From Erythrobacter sp. (GTDB lineage: Bacteria > Pseudomonadota > Alphaproteobacteria > Sphingomonadales > Sphingomonadaceae): DNA of 64,000 bases. Location of the stretch: assembly GCA_024642565.1 (NCBI GenBank), contig JAHEAV010000002.1:123317-187316 (forward strand). Direction: 5' to 3'. Of the stretch, positions 8,812 to 16,711 are shown one piece after another; the first letter of the stretch is position 1, and each line of letters starts with the position of its first letter. Made by a program: the position numbers and the translations under genes. The notes under the pieces are model-generated. The model made no database searches. It was not told the DNA's origin and was given only the letters and a program-made list of their open reading frames with translations.

Positions 8812-9927
8812 TTAACCAAGCACTTCTGTGACTGGCACATAGTCATAGCCAAGCTCTTTTGCCACGGCTTCATAAGTAACCTTGCCGCCTGAGACATTGA
8901 GGCCGTTGGCCAGATGCGGGCTTTGCCGTATCGCTTCCTTCCACCCAAGTTGCGCAATCCGCAATGCGTGGGGCAGGGTCACATTATTCAGCGCATATGT
9001 ACTGGTCCGCGCCACCGCGCCGGGCATGTTGGCAACGCAATAATGGACGATATCGTCAACCACATAGGTCGGTTCGGCATGGGTCGTGGCGTGGCTGGTT
9101 TCGAAACAGCCCCCTTGGTCGATGGCGACGTCCACCAGCACCGCGCCGGGCCGCATACTGCCCAGCATTGCGCGCGTGACAAGTTTGGGCGCCGCGGCGC
9201 CGGGGACCAGCACTGCACCGATGACCAGATCGGCTTCGGCCACCGATTCTTCCAGATTGGCCTTGTTGGAAAAGCGGGTCTTGGCACGGCTTTCGAAATG
9301 GATGCCCAGCTTTTCCAGCACTTCGGGGTCACGGTCGAGGATGGTTGTGTCGGCTCCAAGTCCAACGGCCATTTGCGCGGCATTGAAGCCGACCACACCG
9401 CCGCCGATTACGACCACTTTGCCCGGCAACACGCCCGGCACGCCGCCCAACAGAACTCCGCGGCCGCCATGCGCCTTTTCCAGAGCCGTGGCACCGGCCT
9501 GGATGCTCATCCGGCCCGCGACCTGGCTCATCGGTTTGAGCAATGGCAAGGTTCCGCCCGGTCCGGTTACGGTTTCATAGGCGATCGCGGTTACACCCGA
9601 TTTGACCAGATCGGCCGTTTGTTCGGGATCGGGGGCGAGATGCAGATAGGTGTACAGAACCTGCCCTTCGCGGAGCTTGGCCCGCTCCACCGCCTGCGGT
9701 TCCTTGACCTTCACCACCATTTCGCAAGTGGCGAAGATCGGGTCTGGCCCTTCGGTGATTTCCGCTCCGGCCGTGCGGTATTCTGCATCCGTGGCGCCGA
9801 TGCCCATGCCAGCGCCTGACTCGATCAGCACTTCATGGCCATGGACGGTCAGTTCCTTGACGCTTTCCGGCGTCAGACCGACACGATATTCGTGATTTTT
9901 AATTTCCTTGGGGCAACCGATACGCAT
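8812..9927 (-). CDS. ald: Alanine dehydrogenase
   Basis: A 371-residue NAD-dependent L-alanine dehydrogenase, the standard family length, interconverting alanine with pyruvate and ammonia. It starts [20 protein letters not shown] and contains the catalytic-His segment YTYLHLAPD, the Rossmann turn [10 protein letters not shown] and the signature [14 protein letters not shown]. The chosen ATG has AGGAG 7 bases upstream; the open frame continues 19 codons further without a better start. The gene is monocistronic, with an AT-rich upstream region that probably carries its regulation. Confidence 0.96.
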   Translation of the reverse strand: MRIGCPKEIKNHEYRVGLTPESVKELTVHGHEVLIESGAGMGIGATDAEYRTAGAEITEGPDPIFATCEMVVKVKEPQAVERAKLREGQVLYTYLHLAPDPEQTADLVKSGVTAIAYETVTGPGGTLPLLKPMSQVAGRMSIQAGATALEKAHGGRGVLLGGVPGVLPGKVVVIGGGVVGFNAAQMAVGLGADTTILDRDPEVLEKLGIHFESRAKTRFSNKANLEESVAEADLVIGAVLVPGAAAPKLVTRAMLGSMRPGAVLVDVAIDQGGCFETSHATTHAEPTYVVDDIVHYCVANMPGAVARTSTYALNNVTLPHALRIAQLGWKEAIRQSPHLANGLNVSGGKVTYEAVAKELGYDYVPVTEVLG

Positions 9928-9996
9928 GGGAGGTCTCCTGATTTGCCGGGGCGCGTACCGTCCAATTGGGCCTTGCGCAACCACCCCCTACCAAAT

Positions 9997-10032
9997 TATT
10001 TGTAATTCTAAAGTATTGAAAATAAACAAATA
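9997..10032 (-). promoter_or_regulatory. AT-rich inverted repeat upstream of ald
   Basis: Arms TATTTGT (9997-10003) and ACAAATA (10026-10032) lie in an unusually AT-rich island about 70-105 bases upstream of ald. Lrp/AsnC-type regulators (AldR) commonly control ald through AT-rich dyads. No such regulator is encoded nearby, so this is only a candidate operator. Confidence 0.3.
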
Positions 10033-10170
10033 TGCCTTCTATTCCAACCCCTACTTTGCAAAAAACTCCTCCGTCAGGCCAGACAAGAGGGTGAAGCAGT
10101 GATTCTTCCTGCGCTTCCACAGGCAGCTTAGCCGTCCGCATTTGTCCTGTCGCTGATTGCGATGGACTGC

Positions 10171-12504
10171 TTACATGGGATTGCCATCCTGGTCCCGGTA
10201 TATCTCCCGGCGCCCGACATGGTTGGCTGGCCCGACCAGACCATCACTTTCCATCCGTTCGATCCATTTTGCCGCGGTGTTATAGCCTACGCCCATCTGG
10301 CGCTGCAGCCAGCTTCCGCTGGCCTTCTGGTTCTCAAACACGATTTGACAGGCTTGGCGGTATTTACGTTCTTCGGGATCGTCGGATGCGGTCAGTTCAT
10401 CGTCAAAACTGAAACCGCCATCTTCGGGTTCTTCGGTAACCGCATCGACATAATCGGGCTTGCCTTGCGCACGCCAGTGTTCGGCGACTGCTTCAACTTC
10501 TTCGTCAGACACAAACGGGCCGTGGACGCGGACCATGGCCCCGGTATTGGGCTTGTAGAGCATATCGCCCTTGCCCAGCAGTTGTTCCGACCCTTGCTCA
10601 CCCAGGATAGTGCGGCTGTCGATCCGGCTGGTTACCTTGAAGCTGATGCGCGTAGGCAAGTTCGCCTTGATGACGCCGGTAATCACATCGACGCTGGGGC
10701 GCTGCGTGGCCATGATCAAGTGGATACCGGCCGCGCGCGATTTCTGGCTCAGGCGCTGGATTAGAACCTCGATCTCCTTGCCGATAGTGACCATCAAATC
10801 GGCCAATTCGTCAACAATCAGCACAATCTGCGGCAGTGGCACGTAATCGAGCTGCTCTTCCTCGAACAATTCCTCGCCCGTATCGGGATCGAAGCCGGTC
10901 TGAACCCGGCGCCCGAGCGGCTTGCCCTTGGCAATGGCCGACTTGACCCGTTCATTGAAGCTGTTGATATTGCGTGAATTGATACTGCTCATCATGCGAT
11001 ATCGCCGCTCCATCTCCTCCACCGCCCATTTGAGCGCGCGAACCGATTTATGCGGTTCGGTCACCACCGGTGACAGAAGATGCGGGATATCGTCGTAGCT
11101 TTTCAGCTCCAGCACTTTGGGGTCGATCAGGATCAGGCGGCATTCGGCCGGGGTGAAACGGTAAAGCAGTGACAGCAGGATACAGTTGAGGCCAACCGAT
11201 TTGCCCGAACCGGTTGTCCCTGCGACCAGCAAGTGGGGCATGGCCGCAAGATCCGCCACCACAGGCTCTCCGGCAATGTCCTTGCCCAGAATGATCGGCA
11301 AATTCCCGGTGGATTCGGCAAAGGCGGCGCAGGAAACCAATTCCCTCAGCGCCACCATTTGCCGGTCTGCATTGGGCAGTTCGATCCCCATCACGGTTCG
11401 GCCCGGTATGGGCGAAACACGCGCCGAAATGGCGGACATGTTGCGGGCGATATCTTCGGCCAGGCCGATCACGCGGCTGGCCTTGATGCCGGGCGCAGGT
11501 TCCAGTTCGTACATGGTCACTACCGGGCCGGTACGCACGGCGGTGATTTCGCCCTTCACATTGAAATCATCAAGCACGGTTTCGAGCAGGCGCGCATTGC
11601 GTTCAAGCGCCATCTTGTCGAGTTTTGGCGCAGTATGGACAGGGGGCTCTTCGAGAAGGTCCAATCCCGGCAACTGGAAGTCGGCAAACATGTCGACTTG
11701 CTTGGCCTTTGGCAGTGTCGCCTTCTTCGGCGGTGCGGAAGGATCGCTGATCTCGGGGGAACGACGACCCGCCGGACTGATCACCGCTTCGGGTTCGCCG
11801 CCGGACGCGCGTTCTTTCTTGAGGCGTCTGGGGATGAAAGGCAGATCCGTTTCGGGCAAAGTCGGCGCGCGTTTCAGGAATTGCGGCAGGGTCAGCAATT
11901 GCACCCAGTCAATCGCGAAAACGCGCGTGACCAGCGCCACCCCGGCACACAGGCTGAGAAATGCCAGGCCTAGTATCGTCCAACCCTGCGCCCCTTCGGG
12001 CAAGCGTGCGGCGATGGCTTCGATCGCGCCGGCACCCAGCAGTCCGGTGATCCCGCCAAGCGACGCCGGGAAGGTCCATTGTTGCCCGTCGAGCGCCAGC
12101 GTCAGCACCGTTGAAATCAGCGCCATGGCGAACAGCAACTGGCCAATAGGGCGCCACCAGCGTGTGTCGGTATCCCGGTCTTCTTCTTCGACATCGCGCC
12201 ACAATTTGCGGGCGCCGACATAAAGCAGTGGCAACAGCAGCACGCCGGTGATCCCGAACAGGAACAAGACCCGCTCGGCCGCCCAGGCACCGCTCACTCC
12301 CATCCAGTTGGCAATATCGGTGCCTTCTGCGGCAGTGGATGGGCTGGGGTCGGTCTGCGTATAGCTGACCAGCGCCAGGGCCAGGAACAGCATTGCGCTC
12401 AGCAAAGCGCCTGCTCCAACCATTTGGCCAGCGCGGCGGAGTGAGCGCCGGAATGCGGCACGCCAATCCGTAGTGGTCGATTTCCCTATTGCGCGGGTGG
12501 CCAT
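10171..12504 (-). CDS. ftsK: DNA translocase FtsK
   Basis: A 777-residue FtsK/SpoIIIE protein that pumps DNA and assists chromosome dimer resolution at the septum. The N-terminus has four or five membrane helices (about 28-200), then a linker rich in charged residues, the RecA-like motor with Walker A GTTGSGKS (K435) and Walker B-like IVLIVDELADL, and a C-terminal gamma winged helix (QRQMGVGYNTAAKWIERME) that reads KOPS orientation sites. The start ATG follows GGGGATC. It is transcribed away from the ThiE-like gene upstream on the same strand, 66 bases away. Confidence 0.97.
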   Translation of the reverse strand: MATRAIGKSTTTDWRAAFRRSLRRAGQMVGAGALLSAMLFLALALVSYTQTDPSPSTAAEGTDIANWMGVSGAWAAERVLFLFGITGVLLLPLLYVGARKLWRDVEEEDRDTDTRWWRPIGQLLFAMALISTVLTLALDGQQWTFPASLGGITGLLGAGAIEAIAARLPEGAQGWTILGLAFLSLCAGVALVTRVFAIDWVQLLTLPQFLKRAPTLPETDLPFIPRRLKKERASGGEPEAVISPAGRRSPEISDPSAPPKKATLPKAKQVDMFADFQLPGLDLLEEPPVHTAPKLDKMALERNARLLETVLDDFNVKGEITAVRTGPVVTMYELEPAPGIKASRVIGLAEDIARNMSAISARVSPIPGRTVMGIELPNADRQMVALRELVSCAAFAESTGNLPIILGKDIAGEPVVADLAAMPHLLVAGTTGSGKSVGLNCILLSLLYRFTPAECRLILIDPKVLELKSYDDIPHLLSPVVTEPHKSVRALKWAVEEMERRYRMMSSINSRNINSFNERVKSAIAKGKPLGRRVQTGFDPDTGEELFEEEQLDYVPLPQIVLIVDELADLMVTIGKEIEVLIQRLSQKSRAAGIHLIMATQRPSVDVITGVIKANLPTRISFKVTSRIDSRTILGEQGSEQLLGKGDMLYKPNTGAMVRVHGPFVSDEEVEAVAEHWRAQGKPDYVDAVTEEPEDGGFSFDDELTASDDPEERKYRQACQIVFENQKASGSWLQRQMGVGYNTAAKWIERMESDGLVGPANHVGRREIYRDQDGNPM

Positions 12505-12570
12505 GGCTGATCCCCTATCTGGCTTGGCGCGGTGTCATAGGCCCATAATGCACAGCACCTGAGTCCCGCG

Positions 12571-13131
12571 TCAAGAATCCGTTGGCGAAACCAGACCATC
12601 AATTGCGGCCCAGCGCGGCCAACCCAACTGAATTGCGCGTTCCTGCGTCATTCCGCCCAAGGCGATGACTGGCATTTCGGCGATTGCAGCCAACTGGCGA
12701 AAGCGGTCCGGGCCAAGCGCCGCGCCGCCGGGATGTGAGCGGGTCGGAAAGACGGGGGACAGCAGCACAGCATCCGCGCCGATCCGGTTGGCGGCCCGAA
12801 TTTCGCCTTCGTCATGCGCTGTGGCAAGGCGCAGCAGATCCGATTTTTCGGGCAGCTTCGCCGGTGCACCGTAGATCCCGTCTGCGCCCCAGGCATGGGC
12901 GCGGCTGGCGCTGCCGGACAGCACAATGATGTGGCCGTATGCCCGGCCGATCGCTGCCAGCGCTTCGAAGCGGGTCCGGCGCTCTCCACTGGCCAGATGG
13001 TAATGGCGGAAAATGAAACCCGATCCCTTGGGCAGCCGGCTTAGTGCCGCTTCCAAGCTGGCATCATTGCGCGCATCGCTGAGCAGCCAAAAGCGGGGGT
13101 CAGGCGAAGGGAAAGTCTGGTGCGTTGCCAC
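12571..13131 (-). CDS. Thiamine-phosphate synthase-like (ThiE/TenI family) protein
   Basis: A 186-residue TIM-barrel-type protein, somewhat shorter than typical ThiE (about 210). LLSPVFPTRSHPGG followed by ALGPDRFRQLA and VIALGGM matches the phosphate-binding end of the ThiE/TenI family. The N-terminal Lys/Arg substrate residues expected in true ThiE are not clear here (IFRHYHL instead), so it may be a TenI-like paralogue rather than the main synthase. It starts with GTG, 23 bases from the divergent YggS-type gene. No other thiamine gene is in the window. Confidence 0.7.
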   Translation of the reverse strand: MATHQTFPSPDPRFWLLSDARNDASLEAALSRLPKGSGFIFRHYHLASGERRTRFEALAAIGRAYGHIIVLSGSASRAHAWGADGIYGAPAKLPEKSDLLRLATAHDEGEIRAANRIGADAVLLSPVFPTRSHPGGAALGPDRFRQLAAIAEMPVIALGGMTQERAIQLGWPRWAAIDGLVSPTDS

Positions 13132-13154
13132 AAGATCGCTATAGCGCCCATCCG

Positions 13155-13817
13155 ATGGAGAATGCAGCCACTCAAATCGAACTCGTGGTCGAGAAAATTG
13201 CTCGCGCCGCTGCCATTGCTGGCCGCAAGGCCGACGAAATCACCCTTGTCGCGGTCAGCAAGACGCATCCGGCAGAGGAGATCGTGCCTCTGCTGGCGGC
13301 GGGCCAGCGCGTATTCGGGGAAAACCGGGTGCAGGAAGCCGCGGCGAAATGGCCGGCATTGCGTGAAGAATTTCCGGATGCGTCCTTGCATCTGGTGGGC
13401 CAACTCCAGTCGAACAAGGCAGAGGATGCGGTAAGCCTTTTCGATTGCATCCATTCGCTTGACCGGCCCAGCCTGGTGTCGGCCCTGGCCAAGGCGATGA
13501 ACAAGACCGGTCGCCGTGTGCCCTGCTTTGTCCAGGTTGATATCGGTGAGGAAATTCAGAAGGGCGGCTGTGCGATCCCTGCGCTGCCAGCTCTTGTCGC
13601 GCAGGCGCAAGAAGCTGGCATTCCGCTTGCCGGACTGATGTGTGTGCCGCCTGCCGGGATTGAGCCGTCGCCCTTCTTCGCCTTGCTCGACAAACTGGCG
13701 GGCGATCTTGGTTTGCCGGGTCGCAGCATGGGTATGAGCAGCGATTTCGAAACGGCGATAATGCTCGGCGCGACCCATATTCGCGTGGGCACCGCTTTGT
13801 TCGGAACGCGCGGCTGA
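13155..13817 (+). CDS. YggS family pyridoxal-phosphate homeostasis protein
   Basis: A 220-residue member of the YggS/PROSC family, a single alanine-racemase-like barrel that carries PLP and helps B6 and amino-acid homeostasis. The PLP lysine is K36 in LVAVSKTHP; FGENRVQEA, LVGQLQSNK and MGMSSDFETAI are the other conserved blocks. The start was set to MENAATQIEL; the upstream in-frame ATG falls inside the divergent ThiE-like gene. An intrinsic terminator lies just after the stop. Confidence 0.93.
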   Translation: MENAATQIELVVEKIARAAAIAGRKADEITLVAVSKTHPAEEIVPLLAAGQRVFGENRVQEAAAKWPALREEFPDASLHLVGQLQSNKAEDAVSLFDCIHSLDRPSLVSALAKAMNKTGRRVPCFVQVDIGEEIQKGGCAIPALPALVAQAQEAGIPLAGLMCVPPAGIEPSPFFALLDKLAGDLGLPGRSMGMSSDFETAIMLGATHIRVGTALFGTRG

Positions 13818-13829
13818 CACATAGAAAAA

Positions 13830-13855
13830 GGGCCGCTCCCTTGCAGAAGCGGCCC
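13830..13855 (-). terminator. Rho-independent terminator of the TonB receptor gene
   Basis: A perfect 8-bp stem GGGCCGCT/AGCGGCCC (13830-13837 and 13848-13855) with a 10-base loop. Reading the minus strand, the stem is followed by TTTTT. It therefore suits the minus-strand TonB receptor gene, and could also limit read-through from the plus-strand YggS gene. Confidence 0.75.
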
Positions 13856-13877
13856 CTTCATTGGTGTGTTCAGGCGA

Positions 13878-16637
13878 TCAGTATTTGCCGCGCAGGGTAA
13901 TCCCGTAGGTTCTTGGTTCGGCCAGGAACTGCGAGAAGATCTGGCGGCCACCAGGATAATTGCCGGCATCGTTGAACGGGGCCGAAGAGGCACCCGCCTG
14001 GAACGGTGAGTTGAAGGCAACCTGAGCATAGTTTTTGTCGAAGATATTCTGGCCCCAGAATTCGATCGACCAACGCTCATCAGCCCCGCGCACGCCGATA
14101 CGGGCGTTGAAAAGGGCATAACCGTCCTGTTCCTTTTGCGGGAACAGGTCCGACCCGGTGTTGTAGTCGCTTGTCATGCGGCCATCGAAATAGACCAGGC
14201 CGGTCAGCCCACTATTACCGATTTCCGGTGTCCAGGTCACACTGCCGGTGGCCACCAATTCCGGTGCGTTCGACAGATTGTCACCGGGCAGCTTGCGCAG
14301 CGCCGGATCGAGTGCAGCCCCGTTCTTGTTGCCAACCAGATCACCGCGATATTTGGTGCGGGCATAAGTGAGACCTGCGGCAACCCGGAAGTTGCGGGCC
14401 GGGACCAGAGCTGATTCCAGCTCAAAGCCCTGGGTGCGGACGCCGTAGCCAACATCGCCTGCGGCGCAGCTGCCGGTCGCCAGGCTGAGATCGGTGTCAG
14501 CATCCGGGCCACCAACCAGATTTTTACAGCCGTTGATTGTTTGCACCAGGAATACCGTACCATTGAACGTATTCAGCTGGAAATTGCTGAAGTCCGAACG
14601 GAAGGCCGACAGGCTGAGGCTGAAGGGTCCGGTCGAATATTTGGCGCCGACTTCATAGCTGTCGACCAATTCCGGGTCGAACTGCAAATTGCCGACCAGT
14701 GCCTGCGCACCGCCAACGGTATTCGCAAAGGGGAAGATCGGTGATTTGAGAGCCGAACGGTCGAGGTTGAAGCCGCCAGCCTTATAACCGCGCGAGAAGC
14801 TGGCATAGGTCAGCAGATCGTCGGTAGCCTTGTAGGACAGGATAGCCGTGCCGGTCCATTGGTCTTCGCTGCGCTTGTCGCTGATGGACACGCCATTGAG
14901 TTCGGCGGTCGAATTGCCCTGACAGCTGAGGCCGATCAATGATCCGGACAACGCCCGCGCCGTGGCGGTGGTGAGCGGATTGACCAGATCATCAAGCAAG
15001 AGGCCCTGCACCCTGGTGCAGACCGTGTTGTCATTGCCGAATGTCGCGCCGAATTTCTTCTTGTCGTTGGTGTAACGCAGGCCCAGCGTCAGATCGAGGC
15101 GATCGGTAATATGCACGATATTGTGGGTAAACAGCGCCCAGTTCGTGTCCGTCTGGGAATAGCGATCATTGGTGGTCCCAAGATTGTTGAGCCCGTCCAG
15201 CGCAGTAAAGGCCGCAAGAATATCCGCGCTCGAAATGGGGCCGGATGCCCCGCCGATGGTGGCCTGCCCGACGCCTGGCGTCACACAGAGTGGGTTGGTT
15301 GGCGAATATAGGCCGGCCAGCCCGCCGCCAGTAATAATTCGGCAGTTGGCAAATCGCCCATATTGGTTGCCGAACCGCAGATTATCCCGAACAGTCAGCT
15401 TTTCATTGGCGTAGAACCCGCCAACCAGCCAGTCGAGCTTGCCATCGAAGGCTTCGCCCTGCAGGCGCAGTTCCTGGGTAAATGTGTGGAACTGGCGATA
15501 GGTGTCGGGGCTGTCGGCGCGATAAAGAATATCGACCGCGCCATAGTCTGTGTCCGATGCCTGGCCCGAGCGATATTCGCGGTAAGCCGTGATCGAGGTA
15601 AGGGTTGCGCCGCCCAGATCATAATCGATCTGGCCGGAAAATCCGTAATCCTTGGTCTTGCCGGCATAGCTGCGGCCCGGGCTGACCGAAATCGCGCGGC
15701 CATATCCCTGGCTGAACGCGGAAAGCGGCTGGCCCATATCCCGCAGCACCGTGATGATGTTGTTCGATGTCGCGGTGGACGGCACGCCGGGATTGTTCAA
15801 GCTGCCGATATAGGGATTGACGCTATTGTCGACATAGATCGCGGCGCAGCATTTTTCACTGCGAGAGGTGTAATCCGCGATCAGCCGGATCGAAAGTGAA
15901 TCGGAAGGTTCAATCAGCAATTGGCCGCGCAGGAAATACCGATCACGGTCGTTCACATCAGTATTGTTGGTCGTGTCATTGTAAAAACCGTCACGCTTGA
16001 CATACACACCGTCAAGGCGCGCAGCAATCGTGTCCGTAAGCGGCCCGGTGACACTGCCGGTTGCCCGCATGAAGTTATAATTGCCGTAGGTCGCTTCGCC
16101 ATTGGCCCCGAAGGTGAATTGCGGCTTCTTCGAATAGATGCTGATCAGGCCGGCTGAAGAGTTGCGGCCACCCAGGGTGCCCTGCGGTCCGCGCTGCACT
16201 TCGACCCGGTCGATTTCGCCCAGTTCGTTGAGCCCGATCCCCGAGCGCGAACGATAGACGCCATCGATAAAGACCGGAACCGAGCTTTCGAGGCCAGGAT
16301 TGTCTCCGACAGTGCCGATGCCGCGGATACGGGCGGAGCCATTGGCTTCCGAGCCCGTGGAGGAAACCAGCAGCGATGGCGCAACCTGGTTCAGCTGGCG
16401 AATATCGTTGGCACCGCTGTTCTGCAGCGTTTCGGCATTGACTGCGGAAATGGCGACAGGAACATCGGCGAGCAGCTGTTCACGGCCCTGGGCCGTCACC
16501 ACAATTACCGTCGAATCGTTGGTGCTCTGGTCTGCAGGACCTTCCTGATCCTGAGCAAAGGCTGCTTGAGGGATCATTGCCATCCCGGCACCAAACGCAG
16601 CAAGCGACAAAATTGACGTAAGGTTCCTCATCATCAT
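13878..16637 (-). CDS. TonB-dependent outer-membrane receptor
   Basis: A 919-residue outer-membrane transporter with signal peptide (about 1-28, ending AAFA), a TonB-box-like STVIVVTAQGRE, a plug domain (about 50-170, with RIRGIGT and VQRGPQGTLGGRNSSAG) and a 22-strand barrel ending GITLRGKY with a terminal aromatic. The plug resembles receptors annotated for large organic ligands rather than classical siderophore receptors, but the substrate cannot be read from sequence. The start MMMRNLTS follows AGGAGAG. The gene stands alone, with a terminator downstream and glnD 74 bases upstream on the same strand. Confidence 0.93.
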   Translation of the reverse strand: MMMRNLTSILSLAAFGAGMAMIPQAAFAQDQEGPADQSTNDSTVIVVTAQGREQLLADVPVAISAVNAETLQNSGANDIRQLNQVAPSLLVSSTGSEANGSARIRGIGTVGDNPGLESSVPVFIDGVYRSRSGIGLNELGEIDRVEVQRGPQGTLGGRNSSAGLISIYSKKPQFTFGANGEATYGNYNFMRATGSVTGPLTDTIAARLDGVYVKRDGFYNDTTNNTDVNDRDRYFLRGQLLIEPSDSLSIRLIADYTSRSEKCCAAIYVDNSVNPYIGSLNNPGVPSTATSNNIITVLRDMGQPLSAFSQGYGRAISVSPGRSYAGKTKDYGFSGQIDYDLGGATLTSITAYREYRSGQASDTDYGAVDILYRADSPDTYRQFHTFTQELRLQGEAFDGKLDWLVGGFYANEKLTVRDNLRFGNQYGRFANCRIITGGGLAGLYSPTNPLCVTPGVGQATIGGASGPISSADILAAFTALDGLNNLGTTNDRYSQTDTNWALFTHNIVHITDRLDLTLGLRYTNDKKKFGATFGNDNTVCTRVQGLLLDDLVNPLTTATARALSGSLIGLSCQGNSTAELNGVSISDKRSEDQWTGTAILSYKATDDLLTYASFSRGYKAGGFNLDRSALKSPIFPFANTVGGAQALVGNLQFDPELVDSYEVGAKYSTGPFSLSLSAFRSDFSNFQLNTFNGTVFLVQTINGCKNLVGGPDADTDLSLATGSCAAGDVGYGVRTQGFELESALVPARNFRVAAGLTYARTKYRGDLVGNKNGAALDPALRKLPGDNLSNAPELVATGSVTWTPEIGNSGLTGLVYFDGRMTSDYNTGSDLFPQKEQDGYALFNARIGVRGADERWSIEFWGQNIFDKNYAQVAFNSPFQAGASSAPFNDAGNYPGGRQIFSQFLAEPRTYGITLRGKY

Positions 16638-16711
16638 CTCTCCTGATACTTTTTCTTTATTTTCGGATTGCGATATTAAACGGGTCGGTGATCAAAGCAA
16701 AGTTCTTTCGA

